A DNA stretch of 64,000 bases, from the NCBI GenBank assembly GCA_018267095.1, contig JAFDZC010000006.1:124001-188000 (forward strand), given 5' to 3'. The translations under genes were made by a program, and so were the position numbers. Of the stretch, positions 8,676 through 17,762 are shown piece by piece. The DNA comes from Bacteroidota bacterium (lineage in GTDB: Bacteria > Bacteroidota > Bacteroidia > Flavobacteriales > Flavobacteriaceae). Position 1 is the stretch's first letter, and each line of letters begins with the position of its first letter. The notes under the pieces were generated by a model. It was not told where the DNA came from. It searched no databases and saw only the letters and a list, made by a program, of their open reading frames with translations.

Positions 8676-8687
8676 TGGTCATAAGGG

Positions 8688-9314
8688 TTATGGCTTGAGT
8701 TTATCAAAAACATAACCGCCTTGAGTGGCGCCCCAAACTTGTTTGTCATTTTGGTCAAATCCTTGATCCCATGAAATAATCTGACCTTCTTTGATGGTAA
8801 CTTTGGATGTTGCATAACTAGCGCCTCTAAGTTCACTTGGACAAGTCTTCGCACCGGTGCTTCCACTAAAGTGATTTTTTCCGATGCGTTTGAGTACTAC
8901 TTCGCAGCCGGGTTTGAGTTCGATGTCATTTTCAGACAAAGCGTCAAAAGCTTCAGGCGTGCGCCATTTGCCAATCCATTCTTTTTCATTTTTAAGCGTG
9001 TGAATTTCGCTCACAAATTCTTCGTTGTTTCTTCTGGAAACCTTGTAAATCCTTACTCGATAGGGTTTGTCTTGTTTCTTAAAAAGCGCTTGTTCTACAT
9101 ACAGATAATTCCCTTTGTTTTTCCAGATCGGAATCATACGCAGTGAAATACTGTAGTAAGCCGTGTCAGCTGCTGCTTGCTTTTCAGACGAATAAGTGCC
9201 TTGCATGAGATTTACCAGTTCGGTCAGTTCGGCATCTTTTTGCGTTGATTTGTTTTGTCCTGATTTACATGAGGCAGCGATGACTACTGCCAAAAGCACG
9301 ATGATTTTTTTCAT
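8688..9314 (-). CDS. CpcT/CpeT-family lipoprotein
   Basis: A 208-residue protein with a lipoprotein signal peptide, the lipobox ending ASC at residue 16, so it is probably lipid-anchored. The mature part matches the CpcT/CpeT fold family: MQGTYSSEKQA near the start, ISLRMIPIW, then LYVEQALFKKQDKPYRVRIY, a CEV segment and GSTGAKTCPSELRGASYATS. Characterised members attach phycobilins to phycobiliproteins in cyanobacteria. This organism shows no sign of phycobilisomes, and the lipoprotein form points to another, unknown role in the envelope. It is a single gene between a terminator and its own -7 element. Confidence 0.85.
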   Translation of the reverse strand: MKKIIVLLAVVIAASCKSGQNKSTQKDAELTELVNLMQGTYSSEKQAAADTAYYSISLRMIPIWKNKGNYLYVEQALFKKQDKPYRVRIYKVSRRNNEEFVSEIHTLKNEKEWIGKWRTPEAFDALSENDIELKPGCEVVLKRIGKNHFSGSTGAKTCPSELRGASYATSKVTIKEGQIISWDQGFDQNDKQVWGATQGGYVFDKLKP

Positions 9315-9337
9315 AAAAGTTGTATTGTTTTATGCGG

Positions 9338-9345
9338 CAAAAGTA
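9338..9345 (-). promoter_or_regulatory. Putative -7 element of the CpcT/CpeT-like gene
   Basis: On the minus strand the sequence reads TACTTTTG, matching TAnnTTTG, 24 bases before the start codon. There is no clear -33 box. Confidence 0.5.
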
Positions 9346-9415
9346 AAAAATAACTAAGTCCGCTCATTATGTTTTTTGGGTTTATTACTTTAGTAGATAA
9401 TTTGAATCTACCATC

Positions 9416-9781
9416 ATGCAAGCAAAAAAGACTTTAATCCTCGGAGCCACTACCAATCCCGACCGTTATGCTTATCGTGCGGCACATATGCTCACCGAGC
9501 ACGGTCATCCGATGGTGGCCATTGGTTTGCGACCCGGAAATGTTTTTGGTGTTGAAATCCAAACGACTCCGGTGGCTGAATCAGCAGTCGATACGGTTAC
9601 CTTATACCTCAATCCCGAGCGACAAAAAGCTTATTACGACTATATTTTATCGCTGCAGCCTAAGCGCGTTATTTTTAATCCGGGCACCGAAAACCCTGAG
9701 CTTTATGAGCTTTTAGCCAAGCATCACATCGAAGCCGAAGTCGCTTGCACGTTGGTGTTGCTTTCTACCGGGCAATATTAA
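9416..9781 (+). CDS. CoA-binding protein (YccU-like)
   Basis: A 121-residue single-domain protein of the CoA_binding_2 family. It is a Rossmann-like fold with TLILGATTNPDRYAYRAAHM at the N-terminus (nucleotide-binding loop), VAIGLRPGNVFG, and VIFNPGTENPELYELL in the second half. Such small proteins bind CoA in vitro, but their physiological function is not established. It appears monocistronic and converges on the symporter gene, with a GC-rich repeat between them. Confidence 0.88.
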   Translation: MQAKKTLILGATTNPDRYAYRAAHMLTEHGHPMVAIGLRPGNVFGVEIQTTPVAESAVDTVTLYLNPERQKAYYDYILSLQPKRVIFNPGTENPELYELLAKHHIEAEVACTLVLLSTGQY

Positions 9782-9783
9782 TT

Positions 9784-9900
9784 TTAGGAGCTATTTGCTT
9801 ACGCTTGTTTGCTCTTTCAGGAGCTCGATCCGGCTGTTCACTTTATCTTTTGCTCTGCTTCGCTCGCAAAAGGATGTCGCTGCCATCCGGGCTAGGGCCA
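9784..9900 (+). repeat. GC-rich interspersed intergenic repeat, copy 2 (divergent)
   Basis: This fills the gap between two convergent genes. It contains AGGAGCTATTTGC, GGAGCTCGATCCGGCTGTTC, a hairpin with arms CTTTTGC and GCAAAAG, and the tail GCTGCCATCCGGGCTAGGGC. The order (GGCT.TTC box, central hairpin, GCTGC.ATCC tail, terminal GGGC) is shared with the block at 7520. It resembles dispersed repeats of flavobacterial genomes. Confidence 0.65.
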
Positions 9901-9909
9901 AGGTGTAGC

Positions 9910-11409
9910 TCAGAATCTCGTGGTCGATTCGGCCGGTTTGCTGATGGCATACAGTCCGATAAAAGTGAGTAGTCCGTTTACAATAATCAGTTCGTTGTCA
10001 AAAACGTAATCACCAAAAAGCGCCGCTGAATTCTTGCTGATCAAAAAGCAAATCGCCGGCGAAATCACGCAAATCAAGGGTACTAATCGATCGCGTACCG
10101 TTTTGGTTTTGACAAACAAACCAAAAGCATACAAGCCCAACAGTGGTCCGTAGGTGTACGAGGCAATTTTAAAAATCATACTCACCACCGAGGCATCGTT
10201 GATGGCATTGAAAATCACAATCACCAAAAACATCAACAGCGAAAAACCAATGTGTACCGCATGTCGGGTTTTGATGGTGTGTTTGTGTGCGTTTTCGGTT
10301 TTGTCCATCCCTAAAAAATCCACACAAAATGAAGTTGTTAAAGCCGTCAGAGCACTATCGGTCGTGGCAAAAGTAGCTGCGGTCAATCCGAGTAAAAACA
10401 CCACGGATGGAATCAAACTCAAATGATGAAACGCAATTTCCGGAAACAGTAAATCGGTACGCGGTTTTCCGGTAATTAAATCGGTGGGAACTTCAATGTG
10501 GTTTTGTGCCGCATACAGATATAAAAGCGCGCCCACGCTCAGAAAGAATAAATTAATCACCACAAAAATTCCGGTAAAAGTGAACATGTTTTTTTGCGCT
10601 TCGCCGATGGTGGCGCAGCTGAGGTTTTTTTGCATTAAATCTTGATCGAGCCCGACCATGGCAATGGTTACGAAAATGCCTCCGAGTATTTGTTTTAAAA
10701 AGAACGTTCCCTTGAGGTAATCTTCGTAGAAAAATATTTTTGAGTAACCGCTGTTTTTGACTTGTTCAAAGGCTTCGAAAAAAGACAAATGCAAACTATC
10801 GCACACAAAATAAATCGTCAAGAACACCGAAGAAACCAAGAAAAAAGTTTGTAAAGTATCGGTAATGATAATCGTCTTGAGGCCGCCGCGGTAGGTGTAA
10901 GCAAAAATCAATCCGAGCGAAATGAGCACGGTTGCCGCAAACGGAATCTCGTAAAAATCAAAAACATAGCGCTGCAAAACAATCACCACCAAATACAATC
11001 GAAACGCCGAGCCAATGGTACGGCTGAGCAAGAAAATAAAAGCCGCGGTTTTGTAGCTCACAGTGCCCAATCGCTTTTCGATATAACCGTAAATTGAGGT
11101 CAAATTCATGCGGTAATACAAAGGCAAAAGCAACTTGGCGATGACCAGAAAACCAATGGCATTACCTAATACAAACTGAAAATACTTAAACTGATTGTCC
11201 GGGTTTCCGACCTCGCCCGGAACAGAAATAAAGGTTACGCCCGAGAGCGCTGTGCCAATCATGCCAAAGGCTACCAAATACCATTTTGAGTTTTTGTTGG
11301 CTTTAAAAAAAGCGTCGTTTCCGGAGTTTTTTCGGCTGGTGTAGTACGAGATCAAAAACAACATCCCGAAATAGCAAATAATTAAGGTTAAAATGGCCGT
11401 TGGCGTCAT
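9910..11409 (-). CDS. Sodium:solute symporter (SSS family)
   Basis: A 499-residue integral inner-membrane protein with about 13 hydrophobic segments, of the sodium:solute symporter family. Typical features are the first helix [39 protein letters not shown] in helix 2, and the [15 protein letters not shown] motif after helix 6. [19 protein letters not shown] in helix 9 carries the Na+-coordinating Ser/Thr. The substrate is not predictable. I start it at the ATG at 11409 (MTPTAIL...), because the longer frame adds 15 poorly fitting residues running toward recR. It is divergent from recR with 88 bases between starts. Confidence 0.9.
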   Translation of the reverse strand: MTPTAILTLIICYFGMLFLISYYTSRKNSGNDAFFKANKNSKWYLVAFGMIGTALSGVTFISVPGEVGNPDNQFKYFQFVLGNAIGFLVIAKLLLPLYYRMNLTSIYGYIEKRLGTVSYKTAAFIFLLSRTIGSAFRLYLVVIVLQRYVFDFYEIPFAATVLISLGLIFAYTYRGGLKTIIITDTLQTFFLVSSVFLTIYFVCDSLHLSFFEAFEQVKNSGYSKIFFYEDYLKGTFFLKQILGGIFVTIAMVGLDQDLMQKNLSCATIGEAQKNMFTFTGIFVVINLFFLSVGALLYLYAAQNHIEVPTDLITGKPRTDLLFPEIAFHHLSLIPSVVFLLGLTAATFATTDSALTALTTSFCVDFLGMDKTENAHKHTIKTRHAVHIGFSLLMFLVIVIFNAINDASVVSMIFKIASYTYGPLLGLYAFGLFVKTKTVRDRLVPLICVISPAICFLISKNSAALFGDYVFDNELIIVNGLLTFIGLYAISKPAESTTRF

Positions 11410-11497
11410 GCAGTGTTTTTTTAGTTGTGGCCAAATTACACAAATTATCTTCAAAAATTCAAATATTCACTCGGTCAAAATATGTACTTTAGCAGCC

Positions 11498-12118
11498 ATG
11501 GAATTCTCTTCAAAACTACTTGAAAAAGCCGTCGATGAAATGGCGCAATTACCCGGAATCGGCAAGCGAACGGCTTTGCGTTTGGTGTTGCATTTACTGC
11601 GTCAGCCCAAAGAACAGACTGTATTTTTAACGCAAGCATTAACGTCCTTGCGCGAGGATATTCGATTTTGTAAAAGTTGCCACAATATATCGGATACCGA
11701 ACTTTGTGAACTCTGTGCTAATGCAAATCGAGATCATGGTTTGATTTGTGTGGTCGAAGATGTGCGCGATGTTATGGCCATTGAAAACACGCGACAGTTT
11801 GGTGGAATTTACCATGTTTTAGGCGGAAAGATTTCTCCGATGGATGGCATTGGTCCGGGGCAACTCAACATCAATTCGCTGGTTGAAAAAGTCAAAAGCG
11901 GTTCGGTCCGAGAACTCATTTTTGCGCTCAGTTCTACCATGGAAGGCGATACGACTAATTTTTTTATCTACAAACAAATCAAAGATAGCGGTGTGATTAC
12001 CACCACGATTGCTCGCGGAATTTCGGTTGGAGATGAATTGGAATATGCCGATGAAATAACCCTCGGTAGAAGCATCAGACAGAGAATTCCGCTCGAAATT
12101 TCTTTCAAAAATAATTAG
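11498..12118 (+). CDS. recR: Recombination mediator protein RecR
   Basis: A 206-residue protein of normal RecR length, acting with RecF/RecO to load RecA at gaps. An N-terminal helix-hairpin-helix region ([18 protein letters not shown]) is followed by a zinc finger with Cys58, Cys61, Cys70 and Cys73 ([16 protein letters not shown]). The Toprim segment [14 protein letters not shown] follows, and the C-terminal part contains [16 protein letters not shown] 11498 gives the standard N-terminus [20 protein letters not shown]; a longer in-frame reading upstream lacks family similarity. A -7-like TACTTTAG sits at 11485. Confidence 0.96.
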   Translation: MEFSSKLLEKAVDEMAQLPGIGKRTALRLVLHLLRQPKEQTVFLTQALTSLREDIRFCKSCHNISDTELCELCANANRDHGLICVVEDVRDVMAIENTRQFGGIYHVLGGKISPMDGIGPGQLNINSLVEKVKSGSVRELIFALSSTMEGDTTNFFIYKQIKDSGVITTTIARGISVGDELEYADEITLGRSIRQRIPLEISFKNN

Positions 12119-12138
12119 ACAATATTCGGTGGGTTCTT

Positions 12139-12168
12139 TTTGTTATTCCGCCATAAAAATTATCTTTG
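12139..12168 (+). promoter_or_regulatory. Promoter of the first export operon
   Basis: TTTG (12139-12142), an 18-base spacer, then TATCTTTG (12161-12168) match both boxes of the Bacteroidota consensus. The first ATG is 17 bases downstream. It probably drives the genes from 12185 to at least 15459 and perhaps to 19148. Confidence 0.75.
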
Positions 12169-12184
12169 TTGGCTAAATTTTCTC

Positions 12185-12985
12185 ATGAACATGAACAAGA
12201 ACTTATTGTTGGTATTATTTGCGTTTGGGTTGATGCTAGGCTCATGTGTTCCAACTAAAGATTTAATATATCTCCAAAAAAAACAAGATCAAAATACTAC
12301 TGCCGATGTTAACCCAATGGCTTCAAAGCCATACAGATTGCAGGTTTCTGACATACTTTCAATTTCGATAAAAGCCAACGATCCTAAATTGGTTGAAATC
12401 TTTTCGCCTAAAAATCAAATCCTTGAAAATAACCGTTCAGAGATATCGCTTTATTTTGATGGGTTTACTGTAGATGATCACGGAAATATCCGTATGCCGG
12501 TGCTTGAAACAGTAAATGTAATCGGAAAAACACTTGAGGAAGTCAGATTGCACATTGAAGACCGATTGCTCAAAGAGTATTTTAATAAAGAAGCCAATAT
12601 TTTTGTGACCGTTAAATTGGCCGGTTTTCGCTACACAATCAATGGTGAAGTGGCCAGCCCGGGCGGAAAAATAATGTTTGTCGAGAAGCTCAACATCATG
12701 GAAGCAATTGCCAATGCAGGCGATATTACCATGACCGGAGACCGACACAATGTAACGGTGATTCGTCAGACGCCTTCGGGTTATGAAATGCACGATATTG
12801 ATTTAACCGATGTTAATGCAATGAAATCTCCTTATTATTATATCAAACCCAATGATTACATCTATGTAAAACCACTCAAACAAAAATCATGGGGGACCGG
12901 GAAAACAGGTATAGAGTCACTCTCGACCATTTTGTCCGTACTTACGTTAATTACTACAACCTTGATTCTTTTAAGAAATAAGTAA
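12185..12985 (+). CDS. Polysaccharide export outer-membrane lipoprotein (Wza-like), copy 1
   Basis: A 266-residue lipoprotein with the lipobox LGSC at Cys21. The region KPYRLQVSDILSISIKANDP begins the Poly_export domain, followed by a soluble ligand-binding beta-grasp-like part (YTINGEVASPGGKIMFVEKL). A C-terminal hydrophobic segment (about residues 245-262) would cross or enter the membrane. It is predicted to form the outer-membrane channel through which the glycan leaves the cell, working with the Wzc-like kinase that starts 2 bases later. ATG 12185 is chosen because the frame upstream overlaps the promoter; ATG 12191 is also possible. A second Wza-like gene lies at 58395. Confidence 0.9.
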   Translation: MNMNKNLLLVLFAFGLMLGSCVPTKDLIYLQKKQDQNTTADVNPMASKPYRLQVSDILSISIKANDPKLVEIFSPKNQILENNRSEISLYFDGFTVDDHGNIRMPVLETVNVIGKTLEEVRLHIEDRLLKEYFNKEANIFVTVKLAGFRYTINGEVASPGGKIMFVEKLNIMEAIANAGDITMTGDRHNVTVIRQTPSGYEMHDIDLTDVNAMKSPYYYIKPNDYIYVKPLKQKSWGTGKTGIESLSTILSVLTLITTTLILLRNK

Positions 12986-12987
12986 AC

Positions 12988-15459
12988 ATGATTGATACCA
13001 AAGATTTTTCGTTTTTTGAGAGTCAAAACAGTTTTGATTTTAAAGGATTTTTGATCAAAATCACGAGTTATTGGAAGTGGTTCGTCTTGTCGTTACTCAT
13101 TACATTTACCATAGCGCATCAGGTAAATATCCGTAAAGAAAAAGTGTATCAGCTCGATACTTCTATTGCCATTAAAGAAGAGAACAATCCTTTTTTTACT
13201 TCTAATACGAGTTTGGTTTTTAACTGGGGCGGAACTTCAGATCAAGTTCAAAATATATCCAATACACTGCGGTCGAGATCTCACAATGAGCTTGTAGTTA
13301 GCAAACTGCATTACTACATTGAATATCTTGAAAAGGGCAAGTACAATTACAAAGACGCTTACGGTCGTGTGCCGTTTTATGTAGACATTGATGCCTCTAA
13401 GCCTCAATTGTATGAAACTTTGATTCGCATCAAATTTTTGAGTGAATCTGAATACATGTTGGATATTGCTTTTGAAGGTAAAAGCACCGAACTAGTCAAG
13501 TATACTGATAATTCAAAAACCGAGACGGCGGTTGTTCCTGGGGAATTCAAAAAAAGATTCAAAACCGGACAAAGAGTAGCCTTGCCTTTTTTGGATATGG
13601 TATTGAATATCAAAGACAATCCGGGTTTTTATAAGGGCAATGAATATTACATACGCTTTAGAGATTTTGATGAAACCGTTGCGCGTTATCAAGGTGTTAA
13701 AGTGGATATTGACACTAAAGCTCCGTCAATTTTAAAGCTTTCGCTTCAAGGAACCAACAAAAAGCGTCTGGAGGATTATCTAAACGAGACAGTCAAGATG
13801 CTTATTAAAGTTCAGTTAGACCGCAAGAATCAATTTGCCACCAATACGATTGAGTTTATTGACAGCACTTTGGTTTCATTAGGCGATCAACTCAAATCAA
13901 CCGGCGATGAATTAAAATCATTCAACAACAATAAAAATATCTTAGCCATTCAACAGGAAGGTTCAGGGATGTCAGATAAACTCACTAATTATGATCTTGA
14001 AAGAGATTTAATTACCAGAAAGATAACCTACTGCAACACGTTAAAATCTTATCTGAAAAACAATTCTGACTATTCTAAACTTCCGGCACCAACGGTAGCG
14101 GGCATCGATGAGCCCAATATTTTGGCGAACGTATCAAAACTCATTGAGCTTTCGGTACTTCGGTCACAGATGGCTTATTCGGTAAAAAGTGAGCGTATTT
14201 TTAAAGATTTTGACATGCAGATGGAATCGATGAAGTCTGTATTGCTCGAAAATATTACCTCGTTGACCAACTCACTCAAATATGATTTATCATTGGTTAA
14301 CAATAAAATTGGTCAGATTGAAGGCGATATCAAAAAGCTTCCCGAAGACAAGCAAGAATACCTCAAAATTTTGCGCAAATATGATTTGAGCGATAATATT
14401 TACAATACTTTTCTTCAAAAAAGAAACGAGGCCGAAATTGTCAAAGCGGCTAACTTGTCGGATATTCATTTTATCGACACCGCCAAAGATACCGGTGGTG
14501 GGCTTATCGGTCCGAATACGAGTGTAAATTATGTTTTGGCTACATTTTTAGGACTGTTGATTCCGTTGCTGATTGTTTTTGTTATTTTCTTTTTAGAGAA
14601 TTCCATTCTCAATACGGACGACATCAGCCGATTGACCAATATTCCTTTAATTGGCGTGGTCGGTGTTAAGCATTCAAGTTCTAATCTTTCGGTTATTGAA
14701 AAGCCAAAATCTGCTTTGTCGGAATCGTTTAGAGCAGTGCGTTCTTCTTTGCAATTCATGTACAAAAAGAAAGACATTTCGGGTTCCAAAACGCTCATGC
14801 TGACTTCGTCCATTAGCGGTGAGGGAAAAACTTTTTGTTCGTTGAATTTGGCTACGGTTTTTGCCTTAAGCGAACGAAAAACGGTTATTGTGGGACTTGA
14901 TTTGCGCAAGCCGAAAATCTTTGAAGACTTTAATATTAAAAATGATATCGGAGTGGTCAATTACCTCATTGGCCAAAAAAATATTGATGAGGTTATTCAA
15001 AAAACACATATTCCATTTTTGGATGTAATCACTTCAGGTCCGATTCCGCCTAATCCTTCAGAGTTGATTATCGGTCAGACTATGCGTGATTTCATGAAAG
15101 AGCTCAAAACGCGTTATGATTATATTATTCTTGATACACCGCCGGTCGGACTGGTTTCAGACGCTATTGAATTGTCTGAATATGCCGATTTGACTTTATA
15201 TATCATGCGTCAGAACTATACCAAAAAAGATATGGTCACTTTACTCAATAACCGCATTGCTCGTGGTGAACTTGAAAATATCAGCATTATTCTCAACGGA
15301 TTTGAAAATAAAGCCAAATACGGAACCGGTTATGGTTACGGTTATGGTTACGGCTATGGTTATGGTTACGGAAATTACGGAAACGGCTATCACGAAGAAG
15401 ATAAGCCGAAAAATATATTCGAGAGAATTTTATTCTTGTTTAAGAGCAAAAAGCAGTAA
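12988..15459 (+). CDS. Polysaccharide copolymerase/tyrosine autokinase (Wzc-like), copy 1
   Basis: An 823-residue inner-membrane PCP-2a protein. Two transmembrane segments (about 30-45 and 512-535) flank a large periplasmic domain with coiled-coil character. The cytoplasmic BY-kinase domain has Walker A SSISGEGKTF (near 611), Walker A' VIVGLDLRKPKI and Walker B YIILDTPPVG (near 711). The tail is a Gly-Tyr run of seven units, the probable autophosphorylation cluster. It controls chain length and couples synthesis to export through the Wza-like partner. The tyrosine tail is encoded by a tandem hexanucleotide repeat. A second Wzc-like protein is at 59166, and a PHP phosphatase that could dephosphorylate both is at 61553. 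Confidence 0.93.
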   Translation: MIDTKDFSFFESQNSFDFKGFLIKITSYWKWFVLSLLITFTIAHQVNIRKEKVYQLDTSIAIKEENNPFFTSNTSLVFNWGGTSDQVQNISNTLRSRSHNELVVSKLHYYIEYLEKGKYNYKDAYGRVPFYVDIDASKPQLYETLIRIKFLSESEYMLDIAFEGKSTELVKYTDNSKTETAVVPGEFKKRFKTGQRVALPFLDMVLNIKDNPGFYKGNEYYIRFRDFDETVARYQGVKVDIDTKAPSILKLSLQGTNKKRLEDYLNETVKMLIKVQLDRKNQFATNTIEFIDSTLVSLGDQLKSTGDELKSFNNNKNILAIQQEGSGMSDKLTNYDLERDLITRKITYCNTLKSYLKNNSDYSKLPAPTVAGIDEPNILANVSKLIELSVLRSQMAYSVKSERIFKDFDMQMESMKSVLLENITSLTNSLKYDLSLVNNKIGQIEGDIKKLPEDKQEYLKILRKYDLSDNIYNTFLQKRNEAEIVKAANLSDIHFIDTAKDTGGGLIGPNTSVNYVLATFLGLLIPLLIVFVIFFLENSILNTDDISRLTNIPLIGVVGVKHSSSNLSVIEKPKSALSESFRAVRSSLQFMYKKKDISGSKTLMLTSSISGEGKTFCSLNLATVFALSERKTVIVGLDLRKPKIFEDFNIKNDIGVVNYLIGQKNIDEVIQKTHIPFLDVITSGPIPPNPSELIIGQTMRDFMKELKTRYDYIILDTPPVGLVSDAIELSEYADLTLYIMRQNYTKKDMVTLLNNRIARGELENISIILNGFENKAKYGTGYGYGYGYGYGYGYGNYGNGYHEEDKPKNIFERILFLFKSKKQ
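15328..15369 (+). repeat. Tandem Gly-Tyr codon repeat in the Wzc-like gene
   Basis: Seven consecutive hexamers (GGTTAT, GGTTAC or GGCTAT) encode seven Gly-Tyr pairs. In part they form two identical 12-mers GGTTATGGTTAC in a row. Such a tract can change length by slippage without breaking the frame. Confidence 0.9.
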
Positions 15460-15465
15460 AACCAA

Positions 15466-16452
15466 ATGATGTCAGACAAGAGTTTCTATAAAATTACCAT
15501 AACAGGCGGTGCCGGATTTATCGGTTCAAACCTCTGTGAGCATTTTATTGCCCAAGGGCATCAAGTGATTTGTTTAGACAACTTTGCTACCGGACACCGA
15601 CATAATTTAAATGCCGTCATCAGTCATCCGAATTTTACTTTAATTGAAGGCGATATTCGCAATTTAGAGGATTGTCGTCAAGCAGTTCAAGGTGCAGATT
15701 ATGTTTTGCATCAAGCGGCTTTGGGTTCGGTTCCGCGTTCCATCAACGATCCGATTACTTCAAACGAAGTCAATGTTTCCGGATTCTTGAATATGTTGGT
15801 TGCTGCCCGCGATGCTCAGGTCAAGAGATTTATTTATGCAGCGAGTTCTTCAACTTATGGCGATTCTGAATCTTTGCCCAAAGTTGAACACATCATCGGT
15901 AAACCTTTGTCACCGTATGCTATTACTAAATACGTTAACGAATTGTACGCCGATATTTTTCACAAATCTTACGGAATGGAAACCATTGGTTTGCGTTATT
16001 TCAATGTTTTTGGTCGCAAACAAGATCCTAACGGAGCTTATGCCGCGGTAATTCCGAAATTCGTAATGCAATTCATGAAACACGAAAGTCCTGTGATCAA
16101 TGGCGATGGAAATTATTCACGTGATTTTACCTATATTGACAACATTGTTCAAATTAATGAACGCGCTATGTTGACTCAAAACCCACAAGCGGTGAATACC
16201 GTTTTTAACGCAGCTTTTGGCGACAGAACCACTTTGAATGATTTGGTGGGCTATTTAAAATCAGCTTTGTCGGCATTTGATCCCGTTATTGCTGGGGTTG
16301 AAGTTATTCACGGTCCGAACCGAGCGGGCGATATTCCGCATTCATTGGCCAGTATTGACAAAGCCAAAGAACTCTTGGGTTACGACCCTAAGTTTTCGCT
16401 TCAAGAAGGTGTACAACAAGCGGTTGCGTGGTATTGGGAGAATTTAAAATAA
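15466..16452 (+). CDS. UDP-N-acetylhexosamine 4-epimerase (WbpP/TviC-like SDR)
   Basis: A 328-residue extended short-chain dehydrogenase. The NAD-binding GGAGFIGSN is near residue 15, ASSSTYGD carries the catalytic Ser, and Tyr151-x3-Lys155 lies in SPYAITKYVNE. Overall it resembles WbpP/TviC, which interconverts UDP-GlcNAc and UDP-GalNAc or the corresponding uronic acids. The next gene is a WbpO/TviB-type 6-dehydrogenase, so the pair should make UDP-GalNAcA or a related uronic acid. It starts 6 bases after the Wzc-like gene. The exact order of oxidation and epimerisation is not decided by sequence. Confidence 0.85.
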   Translation: MMSDKSFYKITITGGAGFIGSNLCEHFIAQGHQVICLDNFATGHRHNLNAVISHPNFTLIEGDIRNLEDCRQAVQGADYVLHQAALGSVPRSINDPITSNEVNVSGFLNMLVAARDAQVKRFIYAASSSTYGDSESLPKVEHIIGKPLSPYAITKYVNELYADIFHKSYGMETIGLRYFNVFGRKQDPNGAYAAVIPKFVMQFMKHESPVINGDGNYSRDFTYIDNIVQINERAMLTQNPQAVNTVFNAAFGDRTTLNDLVGYLKSALSAFDPVIAGVEVIHGPNRAGDIPHSLASIDKAKELLGYDPKFSLQEGVQQAVAWYWENLK

Positions 16453-16475
16453 CACAATAAAAAAACAAACTATAA

Positions 16476-17753
16476 ATGAGAATAGCAGTAATTGGATTAG
16501 GTTATGTCGGATTGCCACTGGCCAGATTGTTTGCCTCCAAATATTCAGTTGTTGGGTTTGATATCAATCAGAACAGAGTCGATGAACTCAACAGCGGTGT
16601 TGATAATACCCTTGAAGTTGAACCTGAACTGCTGCAATCGGTTCTCAAACAAAAAGGTGATGATGCTGATAAAACAGGTTTGTTGTGCAGTACTTCACTA
16701 GATGATATCCGCGATTGCAACTATTATATTGTGACCGTTCCAACTCCGGTTGATAAAAATAACCGCCCTGATTTAACACCGCTTTACAAGTCAAGTGAAA
16801 CCGTAGGTAAAGTTCTTAAGAAAGGCGATATTGTTGTTTATGAATCCACCGTTTATCCGGGTGTTACTGAAGAAGAATGCGTTCCGGTCCTCGAGCGCGT
16901 GAGCGGACTTAAATTCAATGTTGATTTTTATGCGGGATATTCTCCTGAGCGCATCAATCCGGGAGATAAGCAACACACCGTTGAAAAAATCCTTAAAGTT
17001 ACCGCAGGTTCTACTCCTGAAATTGGCGAAAAAGTGAATGATTTATACAAATCTGTGATTACCGCCGGAACTCATTTAGCACCGACGATTAAAGTCGCCG
17101 AAGCTGCTAAGGTTATTGAAAACTCGCAACGCGATATCAATATTGCCTTTGTTAATGAGCTTTCAAAAATCTTTAATTTGCTCGGAATTGATACCCATGC
17201 CGTATTGCAAGCCGCTGGAACCAAATGGAACTTTCTTCCGTTTAAACCTGGGTTGGTGGGCGGCCATTGCATTGGTGTTGATCCGTATTATTTGGCGCAA
17301 AAAGCACAAGAAGTGGGCTACCATCCCGAGATTATATTGGCCGGACGTCGACTCAACGATAGTATGGGTGAATATGTGGCTTCACAAGTAGTCAAGCTCA
17401 TGATTAAAAAAGGCGTTGTTGTGAACGGTGCCAAACTTTTGATGTTGGGCATCACCTTTAAAGAAAACTGTCCGGATGTGCGTAATACCAAAATCGTCGA
17501 TGTAATCTCATCGCTCGCTGATTACGGTATCCAAGTAAAGATTTATGATCCATGGGCCAATCCAGATGAGGTAAAACACGAATACGGATTAATTACCACC
17601 ACAGTATGTCCTGATGAATCATTTGATGCCGTAGTTTTGGGTGTTGCTCATGATCTGTTTGCCCATATTGATTATTCAAAAATTAAAAAAAACAATGCCG
17701 TTTTATATGATGTAAAAGGAATTTTAGGTCATGCTGCAGATGGCAAATTATAG
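16476..17753 (+). CDS. UDP-N-acetylhexosamine 6-dehydrogenase (TviB/WbpO family)
   Basis: A 425-residue NAD-dependent nucleotide-sugar dehydrogenase. The N-terminal Rossmann motif is VIGLGYVGLPLA, the central helix has FVNELSKIFN, and the catalytic Cys265 sits in GGHCIGVDPYYL. The C-terminal domain contains GITFKENCPDVRNTK. It performs the two-step oxidation of C6 of a UDP-N-acetylhexosamine to the uronic acid in the cytoplasm. The family resembles TviB/WbpO, which act on UDP-GlcNAc or UDP-GalNAc, and the partner epimerase lies just upstream. A WecC-like function on UDP-ManNAc is an alternative, since wecB is present at 33298. Confidence 0.9.
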   Translation: MRIAVIGLGYVGLPLARLFASKYSVVGFDINQNRVDELNSGVDNTLEVEPELLQSVLKQKGDDADKTGLLCSTSLDDIRDCNYYIVTVPTPVDKNNRPDLTPLYKSSETVGKVLKKGDIVVYESTVYPGVTEEECVPVLERVSGLKFNVDFYAGYSPERINPGDKQHTVEKILKVTAGSTPEIGEKVNDLYKSVITAGTHLAPTIKVAEAAKVIENSQRDINIAFVNELSKIFNLLGIDTHAVLQAAGTKWNFLPFKPGLVGGHCIGVDPYYLAQKAQEVGYHPEIILAGRRLNDSMGEYVASQVVKLMIKKGVVVNGAKLLMLGITFKENCPDVRNTKIVDVISSLADYGIQVKIYDPWANPDEVKHEYGLITTTVCPDESFDAVVLGVAHDLFAHIDYSKIKKNNAVLYDVKGILGHAADGKL

Positions 17754-17762
17754 GATAAAACT

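Noticed and set aside
8688..9314. CpcT/CpeT similarity as evidence for phycobilisomes
   Set aside because: No bilin or phycobiliprotein gene is in the window and the protein is a lipoprotein; only the fold family is claimed.
9745..9972. 75-residue frame spanning the CoA-binding gene end, repeat and symporter end
   Set aside because: It reads through the GC-rich repeat and antisense to the symporter; Cys/Leu/Ser-rich translation is typical of non-coding repeats.
12140..12184. Upstream start for the first Wza-like gene
   Set aside because: It lies within the -33/-7 promoter and puts residues in front of the lipoprotein signal peptide.
15328..15369. Short repeat array as a possible CRISPR or regulatory repeat
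   Set aside because: It is in frame within the Wzc-like gene and encodes Gly-Tyr pairs; there are no spacers.
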